5,389 bases of DNA, taken from positions 1-5,389 of the forward strand of contig JAEDLA010000117.1 in assembly GCA_016295545.1 (NCBI GenBank), given 5' to 3'. Positions 1 through 5,389 of this stretch are shown one piece after another. The position numbers and the translations under genes were made by a program. This DNA is from Oscillospiraceae bacterium. GTDB lineage: Bacteria; Bacillota; Clostridia; Oscillospirales; Ruminococcaceae. Position 1 is the first letter of the stretch; each line of letters opens with the position of its first letter. The notes under the pieces are model-generated. The model was not told the origin of the DNA and ran no database searches. It saw only the letters and a list, made by a program, of their open reading frames with translations.

Positions 1-44
1 TGTCCCTTTGGCAGGGGATTTTAAGGGGACAGCGTCCCCTTAAA
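1..44. repeat. Cluster of complementary GGGGA/TCCCC palindrome arms
   Basis: The sequence has four short arms: TGTCCCT (1-7), AGGGGAT (13-19), AAGGGGAC (23-30) and GTCCCCTT (34-41). Arms three and four form a perfect 11-base stem (20-30 with 34-44) around the loop AGC. Arms one and two, or one and three, can also pair. No T-run follows on either strand, so it is not a classical intrinsic terminator, although it could end transcription from a gene left of the window. The design resembles a REP-like dispersed palindrome, but copy number cannot be judged from one window. It is cut by the left edge. Confidence 0.5.
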
Positions 45-70
45 TAATTGCCGTACGAGTAAAAATTGAT

Positions 71-84
71 TTCCTTGAAAGGAA
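71..84. repeat. Short dyad TTCCTT-GA-AAGGAA
   Basis: Two perfect 6-base arms (71-76 and 79-84) flank a 2-base centre. The dyad lies just upstream (in plus sense) of the TATAAT-rich run, where an operator could sit. A dyad this short can arise by chance in AT-rich DNA, so the regulatory reading is weak. Confidence 0.25.
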
Positions 85-95
85 CTGTTCATCAT

Positions 96-123
96 ATAAT
101 ATAATAATATCACGTTTTAGCAA
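96..123 (-). promoter_or_regulatory. Weak candidate promoter firing leftward
   Basis: Read on the minus strand, TTGCTA (123-118) and TATTAT (101-96) are separated by 16 bases, an acceptable sigma-A layout. It would transcribe out of the window to the left, starting downstream of the operon terminator. AT-rich DNA yields such matches easily and no gene is visible to support it. Confidence 0.2.
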
Positions 124-205
124 AAATGTCCAGTTATTTTCCAAAGTTAAAAATAAAATTGTAATCTTATACTAAAAGTTAACTCCTGAAATATGCAATT
201 TACCG

Positions 206-251
206 AAAAGGAAAATTGCTCCCTCAGAAAATATTATTCTGAAGGAGCAAT
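206..251 (-). terminator. Intrinsic terminator of the ABC transporter operon
   Basis: Read on the minus strand, 12 bases after the permease stop codon, arms 251-237 and 229-215 form a 15-base stem with one mismatch (A243 against C223) and a 7-base loop (230-236). The stem is followed at once by a T-rich tail, TTTCCTTTT. Stem, loop, tail and position just past the stop fit a Rho-independent terminator. In plus sense the stem is followed by GATGCGGG, so it should work only in the minus direction. Confidence 0.88.
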
Positions 252-263
252 GATGCGGGTGGT

Positions 264-3200
264 TTATTCGATTGCTTTCATGGAGCCTGCCATATCTATT
301 CCTTTAAGCTTGAAATAGAGAAGTCCGTTTACAAGAGCAGTGAATGCGGCAGTAAGTGCGGCGGCACAGAGGAAGCAGTGCAGCGGAATATCCGGACAAA
401 ACATTACAACGTCCACCTCTGCCGTCTGAACAACAAAGCGTGTCAGGAAGATACCTCCGAAAAGTCCGGCGATTATTCCGAGAAATGAAGAAATTATATT
501 TTCACGGTATATGTATGCCGCAACCTCAGAATCGTAGAATCCCAGTACCTTGATAGTTGCAAGCTCACGCATACGCTCCGTGATGTTGATGTTGGAGAGA
601 TTGTAAAGTACAACAAATGCCAGCGCTCCGGAAGAACCGATAATAACATAGACTATGGCATTAAGACTGCGGACGATTTTCTTGAATGTATCTCCGGCAA
701 ATTTCATAAGGTTAACGGAGGTAACTGTTTTGCTTGTAAGTATCTTCTCCGAAGCCTCCTCTGCCGAATAGCCCTCCGCTGCATTAACATAGACAATGTT
801 GTTTTCACGTTCGCCTATAACACTTTCATAGACTGCCGGCGTGAAGTAAACATAGTTTCCGGAGTAGTTTTCAGTAACGGCAGTAATTGTTACTTCTGTT
901 TCACTTTCGCCAAATGTAAGTGAATCTCCGGCACTTACATTCAGAAGCTTTGCAAGCTTTTCATTAATGATAACACCTGTATCATCAGGAGCAAAGGCTT
1001 CGTGAGTTTTTCTGTCCCTCAGCGTGATAAAGCTGCCTATGCGCTCAGGATTTTCAGGAACAACGGCAAAGGCTTCACGGCTTTCGTCTCCGGCGTTAAC
1101 TGTAACGCTTTTCTGAGCAGCAAAGAGGTACTCCGAAACCTCCGGCATTGCGGCAATTTCATTTTGCAGGATATCCTCCTCAAAGCCGTCCTCTGCGGAG
1201 AATGTGCAAAGCTCGTCATAGGTAAGTATCTCTCCGAACTGCAGGTCAACAATAACCGAAATGGCATATCTCAGTCCGAAGCCGGCAAGCATAAGAGCCG
1301 TGCAGCCGCCGATTCCCAGAACTGTCATAATAACACGGTTCTTGTAACGGGCAACGTTTCTTGCGGTGACCTTTGAGTTAAAGCTGAGCCTGTTCCATAT
1401 AAGCTTTATTCGTTCAAGCAGAACTCTCTTGCCGCTTTTAGGCGGCTTTGGACGCATAAGCTGTGCAGGGTGGACTGAAAGCTCCCTGCGGCAGGCGATT
1501 ACTGAGGAAAGTCCTGTACACAGCAGAGATGCAATAATACAGCCGGCAGCGTAATCCCAGCGGAAGCTGCATATAACATCAGGGTAGTTGTACATGAGCT
1601 TGTAGGCTCCGGAAATAACCTTGGGAAACAACTGAAAACCAATCAGCAGACCTGATACAGCGCCGAAAATGCTTGCAAGGGCGGAGTAGAAAATGTACTG
1701 CGACAAAATTGCCCCGCTGCCGTAGCCGAGAGCTTTAAGTGTGCCGATTTCTGTGCGCTGTTCCTCAACCATACGTGTCATTGTGGTAAGGCAGACAAAG
1801 GCGGCAATGATAATGAAGAATACAGGAAATACCTTTGCTATGGAGTCAACACGGTCAGCGTCCTCCTTGAATGAGGAATATCCGGTATTTGAATCCCTGT
1901 CAAGGACATACCATTTCAGGTTGTCAACAATGCTTTTATAATCGTCCTCAGCATTGTCAAGCTCCTGATTTCCGTTTTCTAATTCAGCCTTTGCATCATC
2001 AAGCTCCTGCTGTCCCTGAGCCTTTTTTTCTTCAAGCTCTTTCTGATTCTGGGTAAGCTCAGTTCTTGCCTGAGCAAGCTGTGCCATACCGTCGTCAATA
2101 GCCTTTTTTGCCTCCACAAGCTGTCTGTAGGTATCATCAAGCTGCTGACGTGTATAGGAAAGCTGCGCCGAAGCGGAATCTACCGCATACTGAGCCTGTT
2201 CAAGCTGAGCGTCACTGTCTGCTATCTGAGCTGCAAGAGCAGCAAGAGACTGACTGAGTATTTCCTTGTCGGCGGCTTTCTGGGGATCGTCAGCAGGCAG
2301 AGAGATATATTCAGCTGCAACAGTGCTGACTGAAAGAGCCTCCGTGTCAAGGGCGGCAATGCTTGAAAGCATTGTGGAAAAGCTGTCGTCCTCCGGCTTG
2401 ACCTGAGTTTCAGCACCTGACTGGATAAGGCTTTCCAGCGAGGAATAAAGCTGTTTAGCCGGTTCAGCCTGTGTACGTGCTTCACTGAGGGAGGTGCGCT
2501 GCTGCTCCAGTGATGACCTGCCATAGTTGTATTCGGATACTCCGGAATTATATTGTGCAAGACTTACGCTGTACTGAGCGATGCTGTCGTCAATTTCCTG
2601 CTGTTTTGCATCGATTTCAGCCTGTGCATTTTGCAGCTTTGTTTCGGCATCGGCAATTTCGGCATTGAATTTCTCAACGCCGTCCTGATATTCGTCCTCG
2701 CCGTCTGCCGCTTCGGAACGGGCGCTTTCAAGCTCAGTTCTGATTTCCTCGATTCGTTCCTTGTGTATGTCTTCGGCAAGTCCCTCAAGTTCGGATTTTT
2801 TTTCGTTTATTCTGTCAGTGTACTCATCAGTAAAGGAGTCCATATCCTTTGTACTGTTCAGAGTGATGTAAACGTCCGTGTAATAATCTGAGGCAAAGGC
2901 TTCTTCCGGAATCATAAGGTAGCTGCTTATACTGCCGCTGCCGAGAGTAGTTGTACCTCTTTCAAAGTCCACGTACTTTACCCATGAAACACGTCCCACG
3001 ATTTTGAAGGTCTGATATTTCAGGGTATCAGTGACAGGATTATCCTTGTCCTGAGTTTCAAGGGTAATAGTATCGCCTATCTGAAAATTATCCGGAGTTT
3101 TCACTTCGATAACGCATTCGTCCGGAGCCTCCGGCATACGTCCCTCAGTAAGCTCAGGGCGGTTTATGTAGTTTTCGGAGCTTTCTCCGGCAGAGGTATC

Positions 3201-3530
3201 AAGGGAATATACCTTTGCCACAGGGCTTGCGCCGTCCTCCGACCTGATATACAGGTCAGCGGAATATCCGCCGCATATTCCGAGAACATCATCATCAGCC
3301 GACAGCTTTTCTATTTCCTTGTGGCTGAATCCCAGTGTTGAGATAAGGTGTATATCCATAAGCCGCTGGTCTTTGTAATATTTATCAGCAGTAGCTTTCA
3401 TGTCGGGGCTTGTGACCTTAACCCCGGCAAAGAATCCGCAGCCGATAGCAATAATGGCTAAAATAGCAAGAAAACGGCCTCTTGTTTTCCATATTCGCCG
3501 CAGATTGTCCTTAATAAGAGCTTTTCCCAT
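264..3530 (-). CDS. FtsX/MacB-type ABC transporter permease with long extracytoplasmic coiled coil
   Basis: This is the membrane subunit of an ABC transporter, 1088 residues, partnered with the ATPase just upstream. The sequence shows two FtsX-like halves. The first has a membrane helix at about 19-37, a large outside region to about 565, then three helices (about 566-584, 606-632, 659-680). The second has a helix at 733-760, an outside domain at 761-952, then three helices (953-976, 1009-1032, 1050-1073). Each half carries the cytoplasmic FtsX signature: EEQRTEIGTLKALGYG near 589 and ERMRELATIKVLGF near 985, probably where the ATPase docks. Outside, residues about 55-235 resemble a MacB-like core domain. 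Residues about 240-370 and 428-545 are two heptad-like arms rich in E, Q, A and L, separated by a non-helical tip (about 373-425), which suggests an antiparallel coiled-coil hairpin. The ATG start has AGGA 8 bases upstream and a positively charged N-terminus before the first helix. The substrate is unknown; family members include exporters, lipoprotein-release and mechanotransmission systems. The frame is intact. Confidence 0.95.
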   Translation of the reverse strand: MGKALIKDNLRRIWKTRGRFLAILAIIAIGCGFFAGVKVTSPDMKATADKYYKDQRLMDIHLISTLGFSHKEIEKLSADDDVLGICGGYSADLYIRSEDGASPVAKVYSLDTSAGESSENYINRPELTEGRMPEAPDECVIEVKTPDNFQIGDTITLETQDKDNPVTDTLKYQTFKIVGRVSWVKYVDFERGTTTLGSGSISSYLMIPEEAFASDYYTDVYITLNSTKDMDSFTDEYTDRINEKKSELEGLAEDIHKERIEEIRTELESARSEAADGEDEYQDGVEKFNAEIADAETKLQNAQAEIDAKQQEIDDSIAQYSVSLAQYNSGVSEYNYGRSSLEQQRTSLSEARTQAEPAKQLYSSLESLIQSGAETQVKPEDDSFSTMLSSIAALDTEALSVSTVAAEYISLPADDPQKAADKEILSQSLAALAAQIADSDAQLEQAQYAVDSASAQLSYTRQQLDDTYRQLVEAKKAIDDGMAQLAQARTELTQNQKELEEKKAQGQQELDDAKAELENGNQELDNAEDDYKSIVDNLKWYVLDRDSNTGYSSFKEDADRVDSIAKVFPVFFIIIAAFVCLTTMTRMVEEQRTEIGTLKALGYGSGAILSQYIFYSALASIFGAVSGLLIGFQLFPKVISGAYKLMYNYPDVICSFRWDYAAGCIIASLLCTGLSSVIACRRELSVHPAQLMRPKPPKSGKRVLLERIKLIWNRLSFNSKVTARNVARYKNRVIMTVLGIGGCTALMLAGFGLRYAISVIVDLQFGEILTYDELCTFSAEDGFEEDILQNEIAAMPEVSEYLFAAQKSVTVNAGDESREAFAVVPENPERIGSFITLRDRKTHEAFAPDDTGVIINEKLAKLLNVSAGDSLTFGESETEVTITAVTENYSGNYVYFTPAVYESVIGERENNIVYVNAAEGYSAEEASEKILTSKTVTSVNLMKFAGDTFKKIVRSLNAIVYVIIGSSGALAFVVLYNLSNINITERMRELATIKVLGFYDSEVAAYIYRENIISSFLGIIAGLFGGIFLTRFVVQTAEVDVVMFCPDIPLHCFLCAAALTAAFTALVNGLLYFKLKGIDMAGSMKAIE

Positions 3531-3538
3531 AATTCAAG

Positions 3539-3543
3539 TCCTA
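3539..3543 (-). promoter_or_regulatory. Permease ribosome binding site overlapping the ATPase stop
   Basis: On the minus strand TAGGA spans the ATPase stop codon (TAG, 3543-3541), leaving 8 bases to the permease ATG. Ribosomes finishing the ATPase therefore end on the permease binding site. This layout suggests translational coupling and balanced synthesis of the two subunits. Confidence 0.7.
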
Positions 3544-4242
3544 CCATTCTATCGTTTCCACAGAAACTGGATTTTCATTTGTGACAATTTTTTCCACCTT
3601 GCTGTTTCGGACGGTTATAACTCTGTCTGCCATAGGCGTTATCGCCTGATTGTGGGTGATAACGATAACAGTCATTCCCTCTGAACGGCAGGTGTCCTGC
3701 AAAAGCTTTAGGATATTCTTGCCGGTGCTGTAGTCCAGTGCGCCGGTAGGCTCATCACAGAGCAGAAGCTTCGGACGCTTTGCAAGAGCACGGGCTATGG
3801 AAACTCTCTGCTGTTCACCGCCTGAGAGCTGTGCCGGAAAGTTGTTCATTCTGTCCTCAAGACCGACTTTCCTGAGAACCTCCTCGCTGTCCATAGCGTT
3901 TTTGCATATCTGAGCCGCAAGCTCCACGTTTTCCTTTGCAGTAAGGTTCTGAACGAGGTTATAGAACTGGAAAACAAATCCTATATCATGCCGGCGGTAG
4001 GAGGTTATCTCACGCTTTGAGAAGCCGGCAATGTCCTTTCCGTCAACAATAATGCTTCCCTCATCACAGCGGTCCATGCCGCCAAGCATATTGAGGACGG
4101 TAGTTTTTCCGGCACCGGAGGCTCCGACGATAACGGCGAATTCACCCTTTTCAATAGAAAAATTTATACCGTCGGAGGCGTTGATAACGACCTCACCCAT
4201 TTTATATCGTTTATATACATCTTTCATTTCAACAAATGACAA
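3541..4242 (-). CDS. ABC transporter ATP-binding protein, MacB/LolD type
   Basis: This is the cytoplasmic ATPase that powers the adjacent FtsX-type permease, 233 residues from the chosen TTG start, the usual size for the family. All motifs are present: Walker [10 protein letters not shown] (40-48), Q-loop Gln92 in FVFQFYNL, signature LSGGEQQR (139-146), Walker B LLLCDEP with catalytic Glu164, D-loop GALD (167-170) and the switch His197 in VITHN. The words GGEQQR and DEPTGALD are typical of the MacB/LolD/FtsE-like group. An open frame continues upstream to 4341, but those extra 33 residues would start before the predicted promoter, look unlike the family, and lack a good binding site. The TTG at 4242 is preceded by AAAGGA and yields [14 protein letters not shown], a family-like beginning. 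An internal ATG at 4227 has no binding site. It is the first gene of a two-gene operon, 10 bases before the permease. Substrate specificity cannot be read from an ATPase of this class. Confidence 0.95.
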   Translation of the reverse strand: MSFVEMKDVYKRYKMGEVVINASDGINFSIEKGEFAVIVGASGAGKTTVLNMLGGMDRCDEGSIIVDGKDIAGFSKREITSYRRHDIGFVFQFYNLVQNLTAKENVELAAQICKNAMDSEEVLRKVGLEDRMNNFPAQLSGGEQQRVSIARALAKRPKLLLCDEPTGALDYSTGKNILKLLQDTCRSEGMTVIVITHNQAITPMADRVITVRNSKVEKIVTNENPVSVETIEW

Positions 4243-4259
4243 GCTTATCACTATCCTTT
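4243..4259 (-). promoter_or_regulatory. ATPase ribosome binding site that sets a TTG start
   Basis: On the minus strand AAAGGA (4259-4254) stands 11 bases before TTG (4242). The following TAGTGAT extends resemblance to the full AAAGGAGGTGAT anti-16S partner, so the effective spacing may be shorter. A GTG lies only 2 bases after the AAAGGA, too close to be the start, and the ATG at 4227 has no such motif. Confidence 0.6.
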
Positions 4260-4269
4260 CGTAGCTGCA

Positions 4270-4287
4270 CAGGCTGAAATCAGTCTG
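4270..4287. promoter_or_regulatory. 18-base dyad at the start of the ABC operon transcript
   Basis: CAGGCTGA (4270-4277) and TCAGTCTG (4280-4287) are inverted arms with a 2-base centre and one mismatch. The predicted start of the minus-strand transcript is near 4288, so the dyad covers about +1 to +18. It could be a repressor operator or a small hairpin at the 5' end of the mRNA. No regulator gene is in the window to choose between these. Confidence 0.4.
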
Positions 4288-4294
4288 TATATAA

Positions 4295-4323
4295 ATTATA
4301 TCATAAATTTTTGTGAAAAGAAA
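4295..4323 (-). promoter_or_regulatory. Extended -10 promoter of the ABC transporter operon
   Basis: On the minus strand TGATATAAT (4303-4295) is a perfect -10 box with the TG extension. At 17 bases upstream lies TTTCTT (4323-4318), a poor -35 match, which is common when the extended -10 is present. The expected start near 4288 leaves a leader of about 45 bases before the TTG start codon at 4242. Confidence 0.65.
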
Positions 4324-4386
4324 GAGGAAATATGTATTCAAAAGAACAAAAAATAGAGAATCTGTCTGAGTAGCAGAATTGATTTT

Positions 4387-4398
4387 ACGTTTTAACGT
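4387..4398. repeat. Small dyad ACGTT-TT-AACGT upstream of the kinase promoter
   Basis: Two perfect 5-base arms surround a TT centre. The dyad directly abuts the next dyad (4398-4414) and sits just upstream of the kinase -35 box, a usual place for an activator or an auxiliary operator. It is short enough to be chance. Confidence 0.25.
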
Positions 4399-4414
4399 GT
4401 CAATATTATTGACA
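4398..4414. promoter_or_regulatory. Dyad TGTCAAT-ATT-ATTGACA covering the kinase -35 box
   Basis: Perfect 7-base arms (4398-4404 and 4408-4414) flank a 3-base centre, and the right arm contains the -35 hexamer TTGACA. A protein bound here would block RNA polymerase, so it is a candidate operator. I do not recognise it as the consensus of a named regulator. Because one arm is itself a consensus hexamer, only the left arm adds independent evidence. Confidence 0.4.
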
Positions 4415-4437
4415 TTGATGAGAGAAAATGATATAAT
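4409..4437 (+). promoter_or_regulatory. Perfect-consensus sigma-A promoter of the kinase gene
   Basis: TTGACA (4409-4414), a 17-base spacer and TATAAT (4432-4437) match the housekeeping consensus exactly, and TG at 4429-4430 adds an extended -10. Transcription should begin near 4444, giving a leader of roughly 60 bases. The leader contains a minor GGGT-AAAT-ACCC hairpin (4460-4471) but no riboswitch that I recognise. Confidence 0.85.
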
Positions 4438-4492
4438 AATAACAGCTTATGGGCTGAATGGGTAAATACCCGCAATACTTCAGGTGAATTAT

Positions 4493-4500
4493 AGGGGTGA
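4493..4500 (+). promoter_or_regulatory. Kinase ribosome binding site that sets a TTG start
   Basis: AGGGGTGA lies 5 bases before TTG at 4506. The next ATG in frame (4542) has only AGAGCCAAAACC before it, with no usable binding site, so the TTG is preferred. Confidence 0.8.
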
Positions 4501-4505
4501 GATTA

Positions 4506-5389
4506 TTGGCAGAGCTGAAAAACGGCTTCAGAGCCAAAACCATGTACGGCTGTACATTCACCGTCAGGGAATTTCTTGGCGGCGGCGGTCAGGGCAATGT
4601 CTATAAAGTCGATTACAACGGAAAAACAATGGCTCTTAAATGGTATCATAAATCAACTGTTGACAAAATGAAAAATGCCGGCGAGTTTTATGAGAATCTT
4701 AAATCAAATATTGAAAAGGGTGCGCCGACAAAGGCGTTTCTTTGGCCGGAGGACCTCTCCGAATGGATAGACGGCAGCTTCGGCTATATTATGCAGCTTC
4801 GTCCCGCAGGCTTTGAGGAACTGACAAGATTCCTTATATGGGATCAGAAAAAAAGGTGCATGAAAGCTCAGTTTGCAGGTATAACTGCACGCTGCAATGC
4901 CGCTATAAATATTATTGAGGGTTTCCGTGCTCTCCATAATGACGGCTACAGCTATCAGGACCTGAACAACGGCAATTTCTTCATTGATCCCAAGACAGGA
5001 GACGTGCTTATCTGTGACAACGACAATGTTTCCGAAAGGGGAGTAAATTTCGGTATTGCCGGAAAACAGCGCTATATGGCGCCTGAGGTTGTTCTCGGAG
5101 GAAAGCCGGACAAGCAGTCGGACAGATTTTCCCTTGCGGTTATTCTTTTCCGTATGCTCTTTATTGAGCACCCGCTGGAGGGAAAATACTCAACACCTCC
5201 ATGCATGACGCCGGAATATGAGAAAAAATTCTACGGCAGCGATCCTGTTTTTGTTCTTGATCCGGAGGACGACCGAAATGCTGCAAATAATCAGCTTAAT
5301 ACAAATACGCTGAGATTCTGGAAAATTTATCCCGAATATATCAGGGAGCTTTTTATAAAATCCTTCAGCAAGGAATCAATGCATCCGCC
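4506..5389 (+). CDS. Hanks-type Ser/Thr protein kinase with YQD/DND motifs, 3' end outside window
   Basis: This is a probable cytoplasmic protein kinase; 294 residues are visible and the frame is open at the right edge. The kinase fold can be followed in order: glycine loop LGGGGQGNVYK (24-34), ATP-binding Lys45 in ALKWY, catalytic loop YQDLNNGN (150-157) with Asp152 and Asn157, metal-binding Asp171 in CDNDN, APE at 192-194 and the helix-F Asp206 in SDRFSLAV. The residues needed for phosphotransfer are therefore kept. The usual HRD reads YQD, DFG reads DND, and the catalytic-loop Lys is Asn154, so it is not a standard PknB/PrkC-type kinase. No membrane helix or PASTA repeat is seen so far. 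After the kinase core comes HPLEG (222-226) and a region with DPEDDRN (252-258). From memory, similar kinases occur next to PP2C phosphatases and von Willebrand A proteins (TerY-P-like modules); this cannot be confirmed here. It is divergent from the ABC operon, with its own very strong promoter. TTG start chosen from AGGGGTGA. Confidence 0.88.
   Translation, partial: MAELKNGFRAKTMYGCTFTVREFLGGGGQGNVYKVDYNGKTMALKWYHKSTVDKMKNAGEFYENLKSNIEKGAPTKAFLWPEDLSEWIDGSFGYIMQLRPAGFEELTRFLIWDQKKRCMKAQFAGITARCNAAINIIEGFRALHNDGYSYQDLNNGNFFIDPKTGDVLICDNDNVSERGVNFGIAGKQRYMAPEVVLGGKPDKQSDRFSLAVILFRMLFIEHPLEGKYSTPPCMTPEYEKKFYGSDPVFVLDPEDDRNAANNQLNTNTLRFWKIYPEYIRELFIKSFSKESMHP

Larger units (their letters stand above)
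45..205. other. AT-rich intergenic spacer, no gene seen
   Basis: This stretch between the palindrome cluster and the operon terminator has no convincing coding frame with a ribosome binding site. It contains a run of TATAAT-like words around 94-110, a 14-base dyad at 71-84, and an 8-base direct repeat AAAGTTAA at 143-150 and 175-182. It may carry the promoter of a gene lying left of the window on the minus strand, or simply be spacer. Confidence 0.6.

Noticed and set aside
20..44. The 11-base perfect hairpin as an intrinsic terminator
   Set aside because: Neither side has a clear run of T after the stem; the plus-strand sequel is TAAATAATTG and the minus-strand sequel is AAATCCCC.
2222..2560. 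A 112-codon minus-strand frame overlapping the permease in another frame
   Set aside because: It is a shadow of the intact permease frame, low in recognisable features and rich in Ser, Arg and Pro.
1896..2640. Repeated AAGCTC/CAAGCTG words suggesting a DNA repeat array
   Set aside because: They are spaced irregularly and follow from recurring Glu-Leu and Gln-Leu codons of the coiled coil, so they are explained by the protein and not by a repeat element or CRISPR.
2553..2891. A 112-codon plus-strand frame giving a hydrophobic Leu/Phe/Cys/Val-rich protein that looks membrane-like
   Set aside because: It is antisense to the coiled-coil part of the permease. Complementing Glu, Gln, Lys and Ala codons naturally yields Phe, Leu, Cys and Ser, so the hydrophobicity is an artefact.
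4243..4341. An N-terminal extension of 33 residues on the ATPase, starting at TTG 4341
   Set aside because: It would begin upstream of the predicted promoter and transcription start, has no good ribosome binding site, and its sequence does not resemble the start of ABC ATPases, whereas TTG 4242 gives a family-like start and length.
4444..4505. A riboswitch or attenuator in the kinase leader
   Set aside because: The leader is only about 60 bases and shows only a 4-base-pair hairpin (4460-4471); no known riboswitch core or terminator was recognised.
4704..5171. A 155-codon open frame on the minus strand
   Set aside because: It lies wholly antisense to the kinase gene, which shows clear conserved motifs. 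Its translation shows no recognisable domain and it has no supporting promoter or binding site.

Overview
The window looks like chromosomal DNA from a low-to-moderate GC member of the Clostridia (Bacillota). Ribosome binding sites are strong (AGGGGTGA, AAAGGA), promoters are of the consensus sigma-A type, spacers are AT-rich, and codon choice (frequent TCC GGA, GCC, AAG CTT) recalls Ruminococcus-like gut or rumen bacteria. The genus is an inference from style and protein families, not from any marker gene.

Layout. Bases 1-263 are non-coding: a compact cluster of complementary GGGGA/TCCCC arms at the left edge (1-44), an AT-rich stretch with a small dyad and at most a weak promoter, then a strong intrinsic terminator (206-251) closing the minus-strand operon. 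Bases 264-4242 hold a two-gene minus-strand ABC transporter operon: a MacB/LolD-type ATPase (3541-4242, TTG start) followed 10 bases later by a 1088-residue FtsX/MacB-type permease (264-3530). Bases 4243-4505 form a divergent control region with one promoter per direction and several short dyads. From 4506 to the right edge runs a plus-strand gene for a Hanks-type protein kinase with an atypical catalytic loop. It is cut off by the window edge.

How the parts work together. The ATPase and permease form one complete transporter: two ATPase copies should drive a permease that already carries two fused FtsX-like halves (eight predicted membrane helices). The permease has a very long extracytoplasmic coiled-coil hairpin in its first half, which suggests mechanotransmission or partner binding outside the membrane rather than simple import. 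No substrate can be named. The kinase is transcribed away from the transporter. Its sequence resembles kinases I recall near PP2C phosphatases and von Willebrand A proteins (TerY-P-like modules), but such partners would lie beyond the window. Whether kinase and transporter are linked is open; sharing a control region is the only link visible here.

No tRNA, rRNA, CRISPR array, transposase or attachment site was seen. The most notable points are the kinase's YQD/DND motif variants, the permease coiled-coil hairpin, and the perfect-consensus kinase promoter whose -35 box is embedded in a 17-base dyad.
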